Assembly (NCBI RefSeq): GCF_900291465.1 | Contig: NZ_LT985808.1 | Location: 3,314,670 to 3,378,669 of the forward strand | DNA from: Bacteroides sp. Marseille-P3684 | Lineage (GTDB): Bacteria; Bacteroidota; Bacteroidia; Bacteroidales; Bacteroidaceae | Length of the DNA: 64,000 bases | Direction of reading: 5' to 3' | Shown here: positions 34,162 to 43,428 of the stretch, one piece after another | Numbering within the stretch: the first letter of the stretch is position 1 | Layout of the letters: the number at the start of each line of letters is the position of its first letter | The notes under the pieces: model-generated | Seen by the model: only the letters and a program-made list of their open reading frames with translations | Told to the model about the DNA's origin: nothing | Database searches by the model: none | Program-made: the position numbers and the translations under genes

Positions 34162-37100
34162 TTAGAAGGAGAGGTTCACACCGAAGACCATCTGCTTGGT
34201 CAGCGGGTAGTTCAATCCTCCGTTCATTTCCGGGTCATAGTCTTCAAGCAAGTGGCTCTTGGCTACCACCAGCGGGTTGGTGATGGTGGCGTAGAAACGG
34301 CACTTGCCGATGCCTGCCTTCTTCAAGAGATTCTCGGGAAGGGTATAACCCAGGGTGATGTTGCGGATCTTGAAGAACGAACCGTCGACATACTCCAGTG
34401 CTGAATAGCCTACGTAGGAAACACGCTCCCTGTTGGCGTTGATTGCCGGGAAGTCGTTCGAGGGATTGTCCTCCGTCCAGTAGTTGAAGTAGGTCGGGAA
34501 GTTCTCGATACCTCTCGGGTCGTAGGAGCTGAGCATGCCGTACTTGATCATCTGTCCCCAGCGCATGTACATGAAGATACTCAGGTCGAAATTCTTGTAT
34601 TTGAAGGTGTTCTGGAAGCCCAGTGTCCAGTCGGGCGAGTTGTGTCCCAGCACCTGGTAGTCGGCGTCACTGTAGGCGTACTTGTTCTCGGAGTTGTAGT
34701 AGATGCGGTCACCGGTCTCTTCGTCGATTTTGTAGAACACACCATCGGACTCCTTGTACAGGCCGGGCACGTTGATCTTGATGTCACCGGGAGCGCAGTT
34801 GAAGACAGCGGCGTCCGCCTCTTCACCCTTCTGCCACATGCCGTCGATCTTGTAGTTATAGAACGAGTTTACCGGCTCGCCGATGGTGAGGGAGTAGTCG
34901 CCGTTGGTGATGTTGTTGGCAGCGCCGTCAATGAGTGCCTTGATTTCCTCCTTGTTGTAGTTGAAAGTCACGGTGGAGTTCCATGAGAAGTCCTTCGTCT
35001 CGATGTTTCGGGTGTTCAATGCCATCTCGAAACCGCGGTTCTCGGTCTCACAGATGTTCATGTTCATCTTGTAACGGGTAGACGAGTTGTAACCACCGTT
35101 GGTGATGGGCAGCTGACGTTCCCAGATGACGCCCTTGGTCTTGGTGAAATAGTAATCCATCGACACGTCGATGCGGTTGTTCAGGAAGGCAGCATCAAGA
35201 CCGATGTTGGTGTTGTAGGACTTCTCCCAGCCCAGTGCACGGTTGGTGTACATCTCCGAGAAGCGGTAGATGGTATGGTTGGCGCCACTGAAGCTCAGGG
35301 TAGACTCTTCCAGGTTGGAAGCCGACGAATAGGGGTCGATGGAGGCAGTACCGGTAATACCCCAGCCGACACGCCACTTCAGGTTGTCGAGCCAGCTGCG
35401 TGTGCCCTCCATGAATTTCTCGTCAGACATACGCCATCCGGCAGATACGGCGGGGAAGGTATCCCAGCGGTTACCCGGAGCCAGGCGTGAAGAACCGTCG
35501 TGACGGACGGAAGCCGAGAAGAGGTACTTGCCCTTGTAAGAGTAGTTGATACGTCCCACCAGACCGAAGCCCTTCGACATGGTGTAGTCCGAGGCGGCTG
35601 TAACGTAGTCGTTGTTGAGACCCATGTTGTGCCACAGGTAGGCGTTGTCGGAGATGTTGGTCTCCTGCTGCCACGTCTCATCCTGCTGGTTGTGGTTCCA
35701 GGAGGTTACGGCAGTCAGCGTGAAGTCGTGGTCGTTCTTGATCTGGAAGTTGTAGGTGATGACGTTCTCCCACTTGTAGTCGTAGTCGCGCGACTGCGTG
35801 ATGCGGGCGTAGACGTTGGCATTCGTGCCCACGGCATCGGCACCGCTCGTATTATAATATTGGTAAGAACCGATGCCCTGGAAGTAGTTCGTGCGCGAAT
35901 AGTTCAGGTTGGCACCGATACGCGAGAGGATGGTCAGTCCCTTGACCGGACGCAGCTCGATGTAGGGGTTGAAATAGAGCTTGTAGTTCTGGTTCTGGTT
36001 GCGGTAGTTGCTCTTGTTGTTCAGCAACAGGTTGGTCAGTGTTCCAGCGGACGGGTTGACTTTGTAGCTGCCGTCCTCGTTATACAGCTCACCGAGCGGC
36101 TCACTTCTCAACGCACGGTCGAGGCTGGCGTATGCCCGGTTGCGGTGTACGTAGGACATCTGTGCGTTCACACCGACGCTCATCCACTCCCTCACCTTGT
36201 GGTCGATACGCATGTTGGAGGAGTACACCTTATATTCATCGTCGCTGTACTGGCCGTTCTCGTTGGAGAAGTTCAGGGAGAAGTAAGCCTTGGTCTTCTC
36301 CGTTCCGCCCGACACGGCGACACTGTAGTTCTGTGTGATACCGGTCTTGAGCAGTTCGTCCGCCCAGTCGATATACTTGCCCTGCTGGTGCAGCGCGTAG
36401 GAGCCTGTACCGAGCACGGCGTCCAGCACACGTTCGTCATCGGCGGTACTGGTCCAGTTGCCGGTTGCGCGGTTGGCATCGCGGATGCCCTGGAGGTAGC
36501 TCTCTCCCGTACGCATCTCAGGCACCTGGGACCATCCGTTCACACCGACGTAAGCATTGAAGTCTACATTGATTTTACCTTCCTTGCCGCTCTTGGTCGT
36601 AATCAATACCACACCGTTGGCACCGCTCGCACCATAAACGGCTGTCGAGGAAGCATCCTTCAGGACTTCGATGGATTCGATGTCGTTCGGGTTCAACGTA
36701 GCGTAGTCACCGGGCATGCCGTCGATGATGAACGTCGGGTTACCGCTCGCAGTGAACGAACGCGTACCACGCAACTGCATGTTGACGCCTTCACCGGCCT
36801 GACCCGACGTACGGGTGATGTCCAGACCTGCCACCTTTCCCTGCAAGGCCTCCATCGGGTTCGAACCCGGATTGAGGGTAATGTCTTCGCTCTTGACAGA
36901 GACGATGGAACCGGTCAGGTCGCGTTTCTTCATCGTACCGTAACCGATGACCACCACTTCGTCAAGCAGTTGGTTGTCAGGCTCCATCGTCACACGCATC
37001 GGTCCGGAAGTAATCTTCACGGTCTGTGACTTGTAGCCCATGTAAGTCAGTTGGAGTTCGGTGGCTCCGGCAGGAGCGCTGATTTTGAAATTGCCATCGA

Positions 37101-37365
37101 AGTCGGTGATGGCACCCGCCTGCGTACCTTTTACCAGTACGGAAACACCAATCATCGGCTCGCCATTCTCGTCAATGACTTGACCGGTGACGGTCTTTGT
37201 TTGCAAAACTTCCTGAGGATTAGCGCCTTCTACCCCCCCCCACGACGCTTTTGCGGACAAAGGCAGAGAGAACAATGCTGCGGACAATCCCCACACAAAA
37301 AGTGAACGGCCACAAAAGGCCTGTGTGGCACCCGACGGATGCACAGATCTTTTCTTGTTTTCCAT
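34162..37365 (-). CDS. SusC/RagA-family TonB-dependent transporter
   Basis: Outer-membrane transporter of 1067 aa for oligosaccharides, with SusD as lid. The ATG at 37365 is preferred (MENKKRS, then a signal peptide ending SLPLSAKA). Domains: carboxypeptidase-like regulatory domain (TVTGQVIDENGEPMIGVSVLVKG), plug (MEALQGKVAGLDITRTSG...IRIDGMP-type segment FIIDGMPGDYATLNPNDIES...YGASGANGVVLITTK), then a 22-strand barrel ending VFGVNLSF. There is no N-terminal STN domain, so signalling to a FecR partner is unlikely. Oddity: a run of nine G residues on the coding strand (37233-37241) lies right after the signal peptide, where slippage would frameshift the gene. Confidence 0.95.
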   Translation of the reverse strand: MENKKRSVHPSGATQAFCGRSLFVWGLSAALFSLPLSAKASWGGVEGANPQEVLQTKTVTGQVIDENGEPMIGVSVLVKGTQAGAITDFDGNFKISAPAGATELQLTYMGYKSQTVKITSGPMRVTMEPDNQLLDEVVVIGYGTMKKRDLTGSIVSVKSEDITLNPGSNPMEALQGKVAGLDITRTSGQAGEGVNMQLRGTRSFTASGNPTFIIDGMPGDYATLNPNDIESIEVLKDASSTAVYGASGANGVVLITTKSGKEGKINVDFNAYVGVNGWSQVPEMRTGESYLQGIRDANRATGNWTSTADDERVLDAVLGTGSYALHQQGKYIDWADELLKTGITQNYSVAVSGGTEKTKAYFSLNFSNENGQYSDDEYKVYSSNMRIDHKVREWMSVGVNAQMSYVHRNRAYASLDRALRSEPLGELYNEDGSYKVNPSAGTLTNLLLNNKSNYRNQNQNYKLYFNPYIELRPVKGLTILSRIGANLNYSRTNYFQGIGSYQYYNTSGADAVGTNANVYARITQSRDYDYKWENVITYNFQIKNDHDFTLTAVTSWNHNQQDETWQQETNISDNAYLWHNMGLNNDYVTAASDYTMSKGFGLVGRINYSYKGKYLFSASVRHDGSSRLAPGNRWDTFPAVSAGWRMSDEKFMEGTRSWLDNLKWRVGWGITGTASIDPYSSASNLEESTLSFSGANHTIYRFSEMYTNRALGWEKSYNTNIGLDAAFLNNRIDVSMDYYFTKTKGVIWERQLPITNGGYNSSTRYKMNMNICETENRGFEMALNTRNIETKDFSWNSTVTFNYNKEEIKALIDGAANNITNGDYSLTIGEPVNSFYNYKIDGMWQKGEEADAAVFNCAPGDIKINVPGLYKESDGVFYKIDEETGDRIYYNSENKYAYSDADYQVLGHNSPDWTLGFQNTFKYKNFDLSIFMYMRWGQMIKYGMLSSYDPRGIENFPTYFNYWTEDNPSNDFPAINANRERVSYVGYSALEYVDGSFFKIRNITLGYTLPENLLKKAGIGKCRFYATITNPLVVAKSHLLEDYDPEMNGGLNYPLTKQMVFGVNLSF

Positions 37366-37411
37366 TTTTACAAGGTTAACGGATGAATAATTGGTTAGTT
37401 TTTCCAAACGG

Positions 37412-37419
37412 CAAAGATA
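37412..37419 (-). promoter_or_regulatory. Putative susC -7 box
   Basis: TATCTTTG on the minus strand, 47 bp upstream of the susC start codon. No good -33 TTG was seen. Its place after the terminator at 37556-37619 suggests a separate susCD transcript. Confidence 0.5.
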
Positions 37420-37555
37420 ATGTTTCTCCCTGATATCGCATGCTATCTGAAAGAAATTTATTTACTTCCGAGAGCGTTTTTAACATACTAGGGCACAGCG
37501 GACGTATGTTCTTTTCAACGAGCTGCCGTCCGCCCTGCCGGCAGGCAACAAAAAA

Positions 37556-37619
37556 GACGAGTGAACAGGAGCCTGCACAACAAAGAGAATGATTCTCCTT
37601 GCGCTCCTGTTCACTCGTC
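37556..37619. terminator. Terminator after the two-domain polysaccharide enzyme gene
   Basis: GACGAGTGAACAGGAGC (37556-37572) pairs perfectly with 37603-37619, and an inner GAGAATGATTCTC hairpin fills the loop. On the minus strand it is followed by TTTTTTGTTGCC. It divides the enzyme genes from susCD. Confidence 0.9.
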
Positions 37620-37646
37620 CCTTGTGGACGGACCGTGGTCCGCCCT

Positions 37647-40600
37647 TTACTTTCTCTGCAACCAGTAGACGCCCTCCTTCTTGACAGTGAGACGGAAGGA
37701 ATCCTTCACCTTCACGTTGTCCACGAGGACGGATACTTCGCACGTCTGCGGGTCAATGTACTTCACGGCGTATTTGCCGGATGAGAGGGGGACGGTGATG
37801 TCCGTCAGACGGTGCACATTGAGCACGGCACCCTGCTTCTTCCCGGCAATCATCTCATAGTCTTCCGTGTCAACCGGCACCACGTCCATCAGGGGGACGG
37901 CAGCCAGGAAGGCCTCATCGGCTACCTGAAGCACGGGACACGAGCCGCCGCCCATCAGCACTGCCCAACCGTGGTCGGGATAGTTCTGGGCATAGAGCAC
38001 GACAGCCTTGTCGGGATACTTCGTACGGTATTCGCTCACCGCCTTGTATGCCTCGCGGTATCCCATCTTGCCGATCTTCATCTTGCGGGCATGCTGACGG
38101 GGTGCAAGGTTCTTGCCACCCTCGGGAGCATAGACCGTGCCGTCAGTGCGGTAGTGCCAGTAGCGGATGTCGATGATGTCGACCACGGCAGCACGTTTGG
38201 GGTCGCTCAGGATGGCATCCTGCACATCCTTGGTCGCACTCAGGGCGACAGTGGCGTGCTTGCCCGTCTCCTGCTCCCACTCGGCAATGCAGTCGAGCCA
38301 GAACTCCATGAAGTGGAGCGGTCCGGTGTACTCGGCACTGATCAGCTGCACGACATTCCGGTTGTCCGCGAAGTTGTCGAGGCACTGACGGATGTACTGC
38401 CGGTGAAGCTCGCGGCGCACGGGGTGAGTCGTGTCATAGAACTTGTCGGCGACGAAGATGCGCTTGTCTCCGGCAAAGTTGACCGGTTCGCCCATGTCGG
38501 TGTGGTTGATGTTGTTGGCATCGCGCCAGGGGCAGTCCACCCAGTGGGCGCCGGCTTCAAGGATATTGTGCTGGAAGTAGTTCTGGTGGAAGAGCAACAT
38601 GCCCGCCGCTTCCGCCTTGTCGGCAAACGACTTCAGGCGGAACCAGTACCAAGCGTTGGGACGCGTCAGGTCGTACTTCGTCAGTCCGTCCCAAGCCTTT
38701 CCCTCGCCCGAACGGCCGAAAGGTTGTTCATAGAGGGGCGCCCACACATCGCCGTCGCGACGGCGGATGCGTTCGTGGTCGGTGCGGCGCAGGTCGTACC
38801 AGAGTCCGTAGTTATGGTCGAACACCACGTTGCCACGACGTTTCATCATGACCAGTGCGGAGTCAATGCGGTCGGTCAGTCCCAGTCCTTCCTGGTCGGG
38901 GACGAAACGGGTGACGTGAGGCTTGGCGGTCTTGATGAAGTTGTACTTCGTCCGTCCGTTCCACCACACGACCTCCTGACGGTTGCCTTCGAGCAGCTTG
39001 CCGTCAGCCACGAGGTGTCCGTTGAGCAGGGCGAACTGCATCTTGGCAGGCGCCTTCCGCGGGGTTGCCTTGAGGTCATCGACCGACTTCAGCCCCGTGG
39101 GGTCCACGGACGCGGCAAAGGTGCCCTGGCTGATCCAGTCTTCCAGGGTCAGGCGGGGCTCCAGGCTCTGCTTCGCCATCTCGGCAGCCTGTTCAACGGT
39201 AGGGCTGCTCGTGGCGTCGGTCCATCGCGGCAGGAGGCGGGCACGTGCACTCACGTCCGTCTTCAGGCGGTCAGCAAGCTGGGCATAGAAACAGCTGCGC
39301 GGATTGACATGGTTGTTCGACTGTGCCCATTCGCCGTCGCCGGAGAAAGAGCCCCAGCACCCGAAGGCACGGTTGGGAGCGTCCTTCACGGGAGTATAGC
39401 AGAAGAGTTCGTTGGCGGTACATTGCCAGAAGAGGCTGTTGCCGGTGTTCCAGCCGGCACCGACCTTGTCCTGTCCCAGGTTCTCGAACTTCAGGTCGTG
39501 CCCGTCGATGTTGACCACATCGAAGAGCAAGCCTGCCGCCCACGAACCGATGGAGCCGCTGAAGCTGTTCGACTCCCAGGAGTCACACTGCACGAAGGCG
39601 TTCGGACCGGCAGCGCTGTAACCGGCGACAAAGTCGTTCATGGCATGCTCGGAGTAGCAGCGTTGGAAGAGCACCTGCTGTCCGAGGGTGAAGAAGGCAC
39701 GGCGACGCATGCCTGCCAGTTCGGACACGGGCTCGAGCGAGCGGCAGTCCTCCACGGTGACACGTGCCCCGGTGCGCTGCACGACGACGGCACTGCCTGC
39801 AAAATGCTTGAAGTCCACCCGACGCACCCAGCAGTTCTCGGCGTTCTCGATGGAGATGCCGCTCCAGCAGTGGTCTTCGTCCAAGGGGTACTTGCGGTTG
39901 TAGTCGGACATCAGCGTGAGGTTCTCCACACCGGAGTCTGCCACACGTTGCGTCCATGCGTAGGTCATCAGGCGGCACTGTCCGTAGCTCTTGTCAAGTG
40001 CCATCGACACAGGTGCATCGATGGTGACGCGGTTTCCTTCAACGGAAGTGACCGTACGGTCCCAGTAGAGGTCCACGTCACCGGGTTTCCAGCCCAGTGC
40101 ACTGATGCCTCCGCCGAAGATGCTGCACCCGAGCGAGGCAATCCACTCCTGGGTACACGGACGGTAGAGCATCACGCGGTCTCCCGCCTTCAGCCCGTCC
40201 GCCGAAGCTACTTCAAAGGTGAGGGCATTCACCGGGACGTAGTCGGACGTAATGTCGGTCGAGGAGGTCTCGCGGTAGTCGTTCTGCCCCTCGATGTAGA
40301 GCAGGGCACAGCGGTCCACGCCTTTCTTGAGGAGAACGGTCTCCTCTTTCGACTGTCCTCTCAGCACGACTCCGGAAGCGGAGATACGCAAGGGCTCGGA
40401 CAGTTCGAAGGTGCCCTTGCCGAGCAGGACGGCACCACGCAGTCCGTTGGCACCGGGAGTCAGCGTAGCCACATGGTCCAGTGCACGCTGGATGCGCTCG
40501 CTGTTGTCGCCGGGCTGACAGGAAACAAACACGACATTGTCCGCATTGGGAATGTCAACATTGGAATTGCGGTAGCCGCAGGTGGAATAGTCCAGCAGGC

Positions 40601-40736
40601 GGTTGCCCCGTGCGTCCGCCACATACGTCAGGTGTGTGCCGTCAGTCTGCACGGTGAAGTCCTGTGCCTGCATCGGAGCCGTTATCCCCGCAGCGAGCAG
40701 TCCCAAGGCTAGAATCTTTAAATGAATGGCATGCAT
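37647..40736 (-). CDS. Secreted two-domain protein: beta-helix plus TIM-barrel-like (DUF6298-type), pectin locus
   Basis: Secreted protein of 1029 aa. The start at 40736 gives a signal peptide ending APMQAQD; the longer frame adds residues before it. Residues about 40-420 are a right-handed beta-helix of the pectate-lyase superfamily type (GVVLRGQSKEETVLLKKG, repeated NxxV/I turns, GISIENAENCWVRRVDF). Residues about 590-930 look like a glycoside-hydrolase TIM barrel (NVVFDHNYGLWYDLRRTDHERIRR, FRLKSFADKAEAAGMLLFHQNYF, VQLISAEYTGPLHFMEFWLDC), with acidic residues at strand ends as candidates for catalysis. The C-terminal 80 residues look like a beta-sandwich. It follows the pectate lyase gene by 46 bp, so both probably act on pectic glycans. 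Activity is not proven by sequence. Confidence 0.75.
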   Translation of the reverse strand: MHAIHLKILALGLLAAGITAPMQAQDFTVQTDGTHLTYVADARGNRLLDYSTCGYRNSNVDIPNADNVVFVSCQPGDNSERIQRALDHVATLTPGANGLRGAVLLGKGTFELSEPLRISASGVVLRGQSKEETVLLKKGVDRCALLYIEGQNDYRETSSTDITSDYVPVNALTFEVASADGLKAGDRVMLYRPCTQEWIASLGCSIFGGGISALGWKPGDVDLYWDRTVTSVEGNRVTIDAPVSMALDKSYGQCRLMTYAWTQRVADSGVENLTLMSDYNRKYPLDEDHCWSGISIENAENCWVRRVDFKHFAGSAVVVQRTGARVTVEDCRSLEPVSELAGMRRRAFFTLGQQVLFQRCYSEHAMNDFVAGYSAAGPNAFVQCDSWESNSFSGSIGSWAAGLLFDVVNIDGHDLKFENLGQDKVGAGWNTGNSLFWQCTANELFCYTPVKDAPNRAFGCWGSFSGDGEWAQSNNHVNPRSCFYAQLADRLKTDVSARARLLPRWTDATSSPTVEQAAEMAKQSLEPRLTLEDWISQGTFAASVDPTGLKSVDDLKATPRKAPAKMQFALLNGHLVADGKLLEGNRQEVVWWNGRTKYNFIKTAKPHVTRFVPDQEGLGLTDRIDSALVMMKRRGNVVFDHNYGLWYDLRRTDHERIRRRDGDVWAPLYEQPFGRSGEGKAWDGLTKYDLTRPNAWYWFRLKSFADKAEAAGMLLFHQNYFQHNILEAGAHWVDCPWRDANNINHTDMGEPVNFAGDKRIFVADKFYDTTHPVRRELHRQYIRQCLDNFADNRNVVQLISAEYTGPLHFMEFWLDCIAEWEQETGKHATVALSATKDVQDAILSDPKRAAVVDIIDIRYWHYRTDGTVYAPEGGKNLAPRQHARKMKIGKMGYREAYKAVSEYRTKYPDKAVVLYAQNYPDHGWAVLMGGGSCPVLQVADEAFLAAVPLMDVVPVDTEDYEMIAGKKQGAVLNVHRLTDITVPLSSGKYAVKYIDPQTCEVSVLVDNVKVKDSFRLTVKKEGVYWLQRK

Positions 40737-40782
40737 AGTTGTTCTGATTGAGTTGACTGATGGAGGCATCTGCCTTCACTTC

Positions 40783-42468
40783 TTAGAGCAGGCTCTTGCG
40801 TCCTGCCAGGGTATCATGATTGTTCTTTACATCGGTCCAGTCGACCTTCTTTGTCGGGTCGATGCCGTTGATGTATTTCTCGATGTTGGTGTAGCCGTCA
40901 CCGTTGCAGTCTTTCACGGCGTCGGTCGGGTCGTTCGGGTCCAGTCCGTACTTGATTTCCCAGGCATCGGGCATACCGTCGTTGTCGCTGTCGACCACGG
41001 GCGTACCTTTATATTCAGGCAGACCACCGACCTGGCTCGGATGGGTGATGATGCCCTGCTTGTAGGAGTCGGCAGGCAGACGGCGTTTGACGTAGGGACT
41101 TGTGAACTCCTTGGCATCGGGGGCATAGATGGCCTTGCCGGTCTTCACGCTCTCCACGACACGGGCGTCGACGGCATCGCGCTTGGGGAAGGTAGCTCCC
41201 ACGTTGGAGAGTACGAAGTCATACGCCTCCCTGGCAGGCATAATGGTCACGTGGGGCATGGGGAAAGGCTTGTCCACGCGCACCTCGGGGATGCGTTCCG
41301 CCGGCACGGGACCATTGCCTATCTGTACGCCTCCTGCCCAGTTGTCCTTGGTGACCTGCTCGTTGCCCCACACGACATTGCCGCTCACGTAGGCTTTGCC
41401 GAAGGTGTTCTTGGATTCAGGGGAACGTCCGGAGTCCAGCTTCACGATGCGGTAGCTGATGGGCTTGCCTTCGGGAGTGATGGGACCCGGCTTGAAGTTG
41501 TTGTTGATGAGATTCAGTCGGCTGGTGTGGTCGCCTCCATCGACGGAGCGGTTCCACCAGTTGAAGGTGACGTTGTTGACAAAGTTGAAGTCCTCGTTCA
41601 TGCCGATGGAGCAGTTGCGGCTGATGTTCGAGGCGAAGAGGTTGCGGGCGAACATGCAGTTATGTCCCCCGATGGTAGCACCGAAGGCGTGGTTGTACAT
41701 GTCAAGAGCCTCCGAGAAGATGGAGTTCTGGATGGTGATGTTCACCGTGGGCAGTTTCTCACCCTTCTTGGTCTTCGGGTCGCGGTTGTACACGTGGCGG
41801 TACATGGACATGTTCTCGTCGAGCCCCCACGATGCCGACACATGGTCGATCATGATGTTGCCCACACCGTTGCCGCCCACTGCGTCGTCACGGAAGCCGA
41901 CGTCGGTTGCCCCGCGACGGAAGCGCATGTGGCGGATGACCACGTCGTGCGTATCAATCAGGAAGGAAGCTCCGGTGACGCAGATGCCGTCGCCCGGTGC
42001 GGTCTGTCCGGCAATGGTCACATAGGGAGCGCGTACGTTGATGGGGCTCTTCAGCTCGATGACGCCGGAGACATTGAACACGATGATGCGTGCACCTCCC
42101 GTCTCGCAGGCTTCACGGAAGGAGCCGGGACCGCGGTCGTTGAGGTTGGTCACCACCAGCACCTTGCCGCCACGTCCGCCGGGCGTATAGGCTCCTCCCC
42201 CTTCAGCTCCCGGGAAGGCGGGAATCTCTGCCTTGAGCAGGTCTCCGGGACGGGAAGCCCAGGGTTTATAGGGACGGCCGTTGATGGCCTCTTGTTCGAC
42301 AATGGGTAATGCCTTGTTCCAAGCCGCGTCGGACAGCCGGTCGATTTCTGCCTGCTGACGCTCGATGCGTGCCTGAATGGAGTCGGGGATAGTGGGATAC
42401 TGTGCTGCCGCAGGCAGTACGCATGCCGACAGGAGGAGTGCCGACATGAGTTTCTCGAAGTTTTTCAT
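40783..42468 (-). CDS. Pectate lyase (PL1-like) with C-terminal calcium-repeat segment
   Basis: Secreted lyase of 561 aa that would cleave de-esterified homogalacturonan by beta-elimination. Signal peptide ends VLPAAAQ. The catalytic domain starts FPGAEGGGAYTPGGRGG, followed by VTNLNDRGPGSFREAC, IVFNVSGVIELKSPI, TIAGQTAPGDGICV and IMIDHVSASWGLDENMS, the polysaccharide lyase 1 pattern with Ca-binding Asp and a basic groove. The C-terminus has DSDNDGMPDAWEIKYGLDPNDPTD and DCNGDGYTNIEKYING, thrombospondin-3/EF-hand-like calcium loops common on Bacteroides lyases. First gene of the enzyme transcript; -7 box TATATTTG at 42510-42517. Confidence 0.9.
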   Translation of the reverse strand: MKNFEKLMSALLLSACVLPAAAQYPTIPDSIQARIERQQAEIDRLSDAAWNKALPIVEQEAINGRPYKPWASRPGDLLKAEIPAFPGAEGGGAYTPGGRGGKVLVVTNLNDRGPGSFREACETGGARIIVFNVSGVIELKSPINVRAPYVTIAGQTAPGDGICVTGASFLIDTHDVVIRHMRFRRGATDVGFRDDAVGGNGVGNIMIDHVSASWGLDENMSMYRHVYNRDPKTKKGEKLPTVNITIQNSIFSEALDMYNHAFGATIGGHNCMFARNLFASNISRNCSIGMNEDFNFVNNVTFNWWNRSVDGGDHTSRLNLINNNFKPGPITPEGKPISYRIVKLDSGRSPESKNTFGKAYVSGNVVWGNEQVTKDNWAGGVQIGNGPVPAERIPEVRVDKPFPMPHVTIMPAREAYDFVLSNVGATFPKRDAVDARVVESVKTGKAIYAPDAKEFTSPYVKRRLPADSYKQGIITHPSQVGGLPEYKGTPVVDSDNDGMPDAWEIKYGLDPNDPTDAVKDCNGDGYTNIEKYINGIDPTKKVDWTDVKNNHDTLAGRKSLL

Positions 42469-42550
42469 AGACTCTTGTACTTTACAGATTGGTTTGTAAC
42501 TTTAGACGGCAAATATACAGAAAGTTTAATAGGAGAAGTGTTAAATTACA

Positions 42551-42581
42551 TTGCCTCCTACCGCTCTGTGTCGTATCTTTG
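42551..42581 (+). promoter_or_regulatory. Promoter of DUF4923 gene
   Basis: TTG (42551-42553), 20 bp, then TATCTTTG (42574-42581): exact consensus. It is divergent from the pectate lyase promoter (TATATTTG, minus strand, 42510-42517), so the two promoters share a 70-bp region. Confidence 0.75.
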
Positions 42582-42605
42582 CGGCGATAAACCATAAAAC
42601 AGCAA

Positions 42606-43238
42606 ATGACTATGAAAAGAAGTAACTTATGGAAGTGCGTATGCCTGCTGCTCCTGTTCAGCCTCACGCTTCCGACGCAAGCACAGAGCTTGAAAGACCT
42701 GTTCGGCAGCCTCAAGGAAGGAGTGAAGGAAGGGGTGGACAAGGTGGTCAACAAGGTGACGGTCAACGACAGCACCATCGTCGGCACATGGCACTACGTG
42801 AAACCTTCCTGCAAATTCAAGAGTGACAACCTGCTGGCACAGGCAGGCGGAGCGGTTGCCTCGACCAAGGTGGAGAGCGAACTGGCAAGCGCCTGCAAGA
42901 AGCTGAAGATAACCAACAGCAATACCACGTTCACCTTCAAGAGCGACAAGACGTACACCCAGACCATCGCCGGCAAGTCGACCAGCGGCACCTACACGTT
43001 CGACCGCGACAAGATGACCGTCGTCATGACGGGCACGCTGGGATTCAGCACCACGGCACACGTCAAGTTCCAGAAAGACAAGATGACCCTGGTCTATGAT
43101 GCCGACCGTGTGTGGGAACTGGGCAAGAGCCTTGCCAACGTCGCCGGAAAGTTCATGAACAGCAACATGCTGACCATCTTCAACTCGGTGTCTGACAGCT
43201 ATGAGGGCATGCAGCTGGGCTTCGAGCTGCAGAAGTAA
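42606..43238 (+). CDS. DUF4923-family secreted lipocalin-like protein
   Basis: Secreted protein of 210 aa (start at 42606, or the ATG two codons on). Signal peptide with core CVCLLLLFSLTLPTQA. An amphipathic stretch (LKDLFGSLKEGVKEGVDKVV) follows, then a lipocalin-like beta-barrel beginning IVGTWHYVKPSCKFKS and running through GTYTFDRDKMTVVMTG and KFQKDKMTLVYDADRV. Two cysteines (in PSCKF and SACKK) could form a disulfide. Bacteroidales proteins of this family are of unknown function. Single-gene transcript with its own promoter and terminator. Confidence 0.75.
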   Translation: MTMKRSNLWKCVCLLLLFSLTLPTQAQSLKDLFGSLKEGVKEGVDKVVNKVTVNDSTIVGTWHYVKPSCKFKSDNLLAQAGGAVASTKVESELASACKKLKITNSNTTFTFKSDKTYTQTIAGKSTSGTYTFDRDKMTVVMTGTLGFSTTAHVKFQKDKMTLVYDADRVWELGKSLANVAGKFMNSNMLTIFNSVSDSYEGMQLGFELQK

Positions 43239-43272
43239 GTACGGACGGGACTGACCCTCCACGCAACGACAC

Positions 43273-43327
43273 GACGCGGATGGACGGTTTTCTTCGGCAG
43301 ACGACGGAGGAAGCGTTCATCCGCGTC
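43273..43327 (+). terminator. Terminator of DUF4923 gene
   Basis: GACGCGGATG (43273-43282) pairs with CATCCGCGTC (43318-43327) across a partly structured loop, followed by TCTGTTTCT. Confidence 0.7.
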
Positions 43328-43428
43328 TCTGTTTCTAAAAATATCCTAAAAAAGAGGCTGCAAGGTGTCCGTTTCCATCCCTATCGCGTATTACATATAA
43401 AACACAGTTTGTTAAACGACATATCCTT

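Noticed and set aside
36851-36870. GGGTTCGAACCC word that looks like a tRNA T-arm
   Set aside because: It lies inside the SusC plug-domain coding sequence, and no acceptor stem, anticodon arm or CCA end fits around it.
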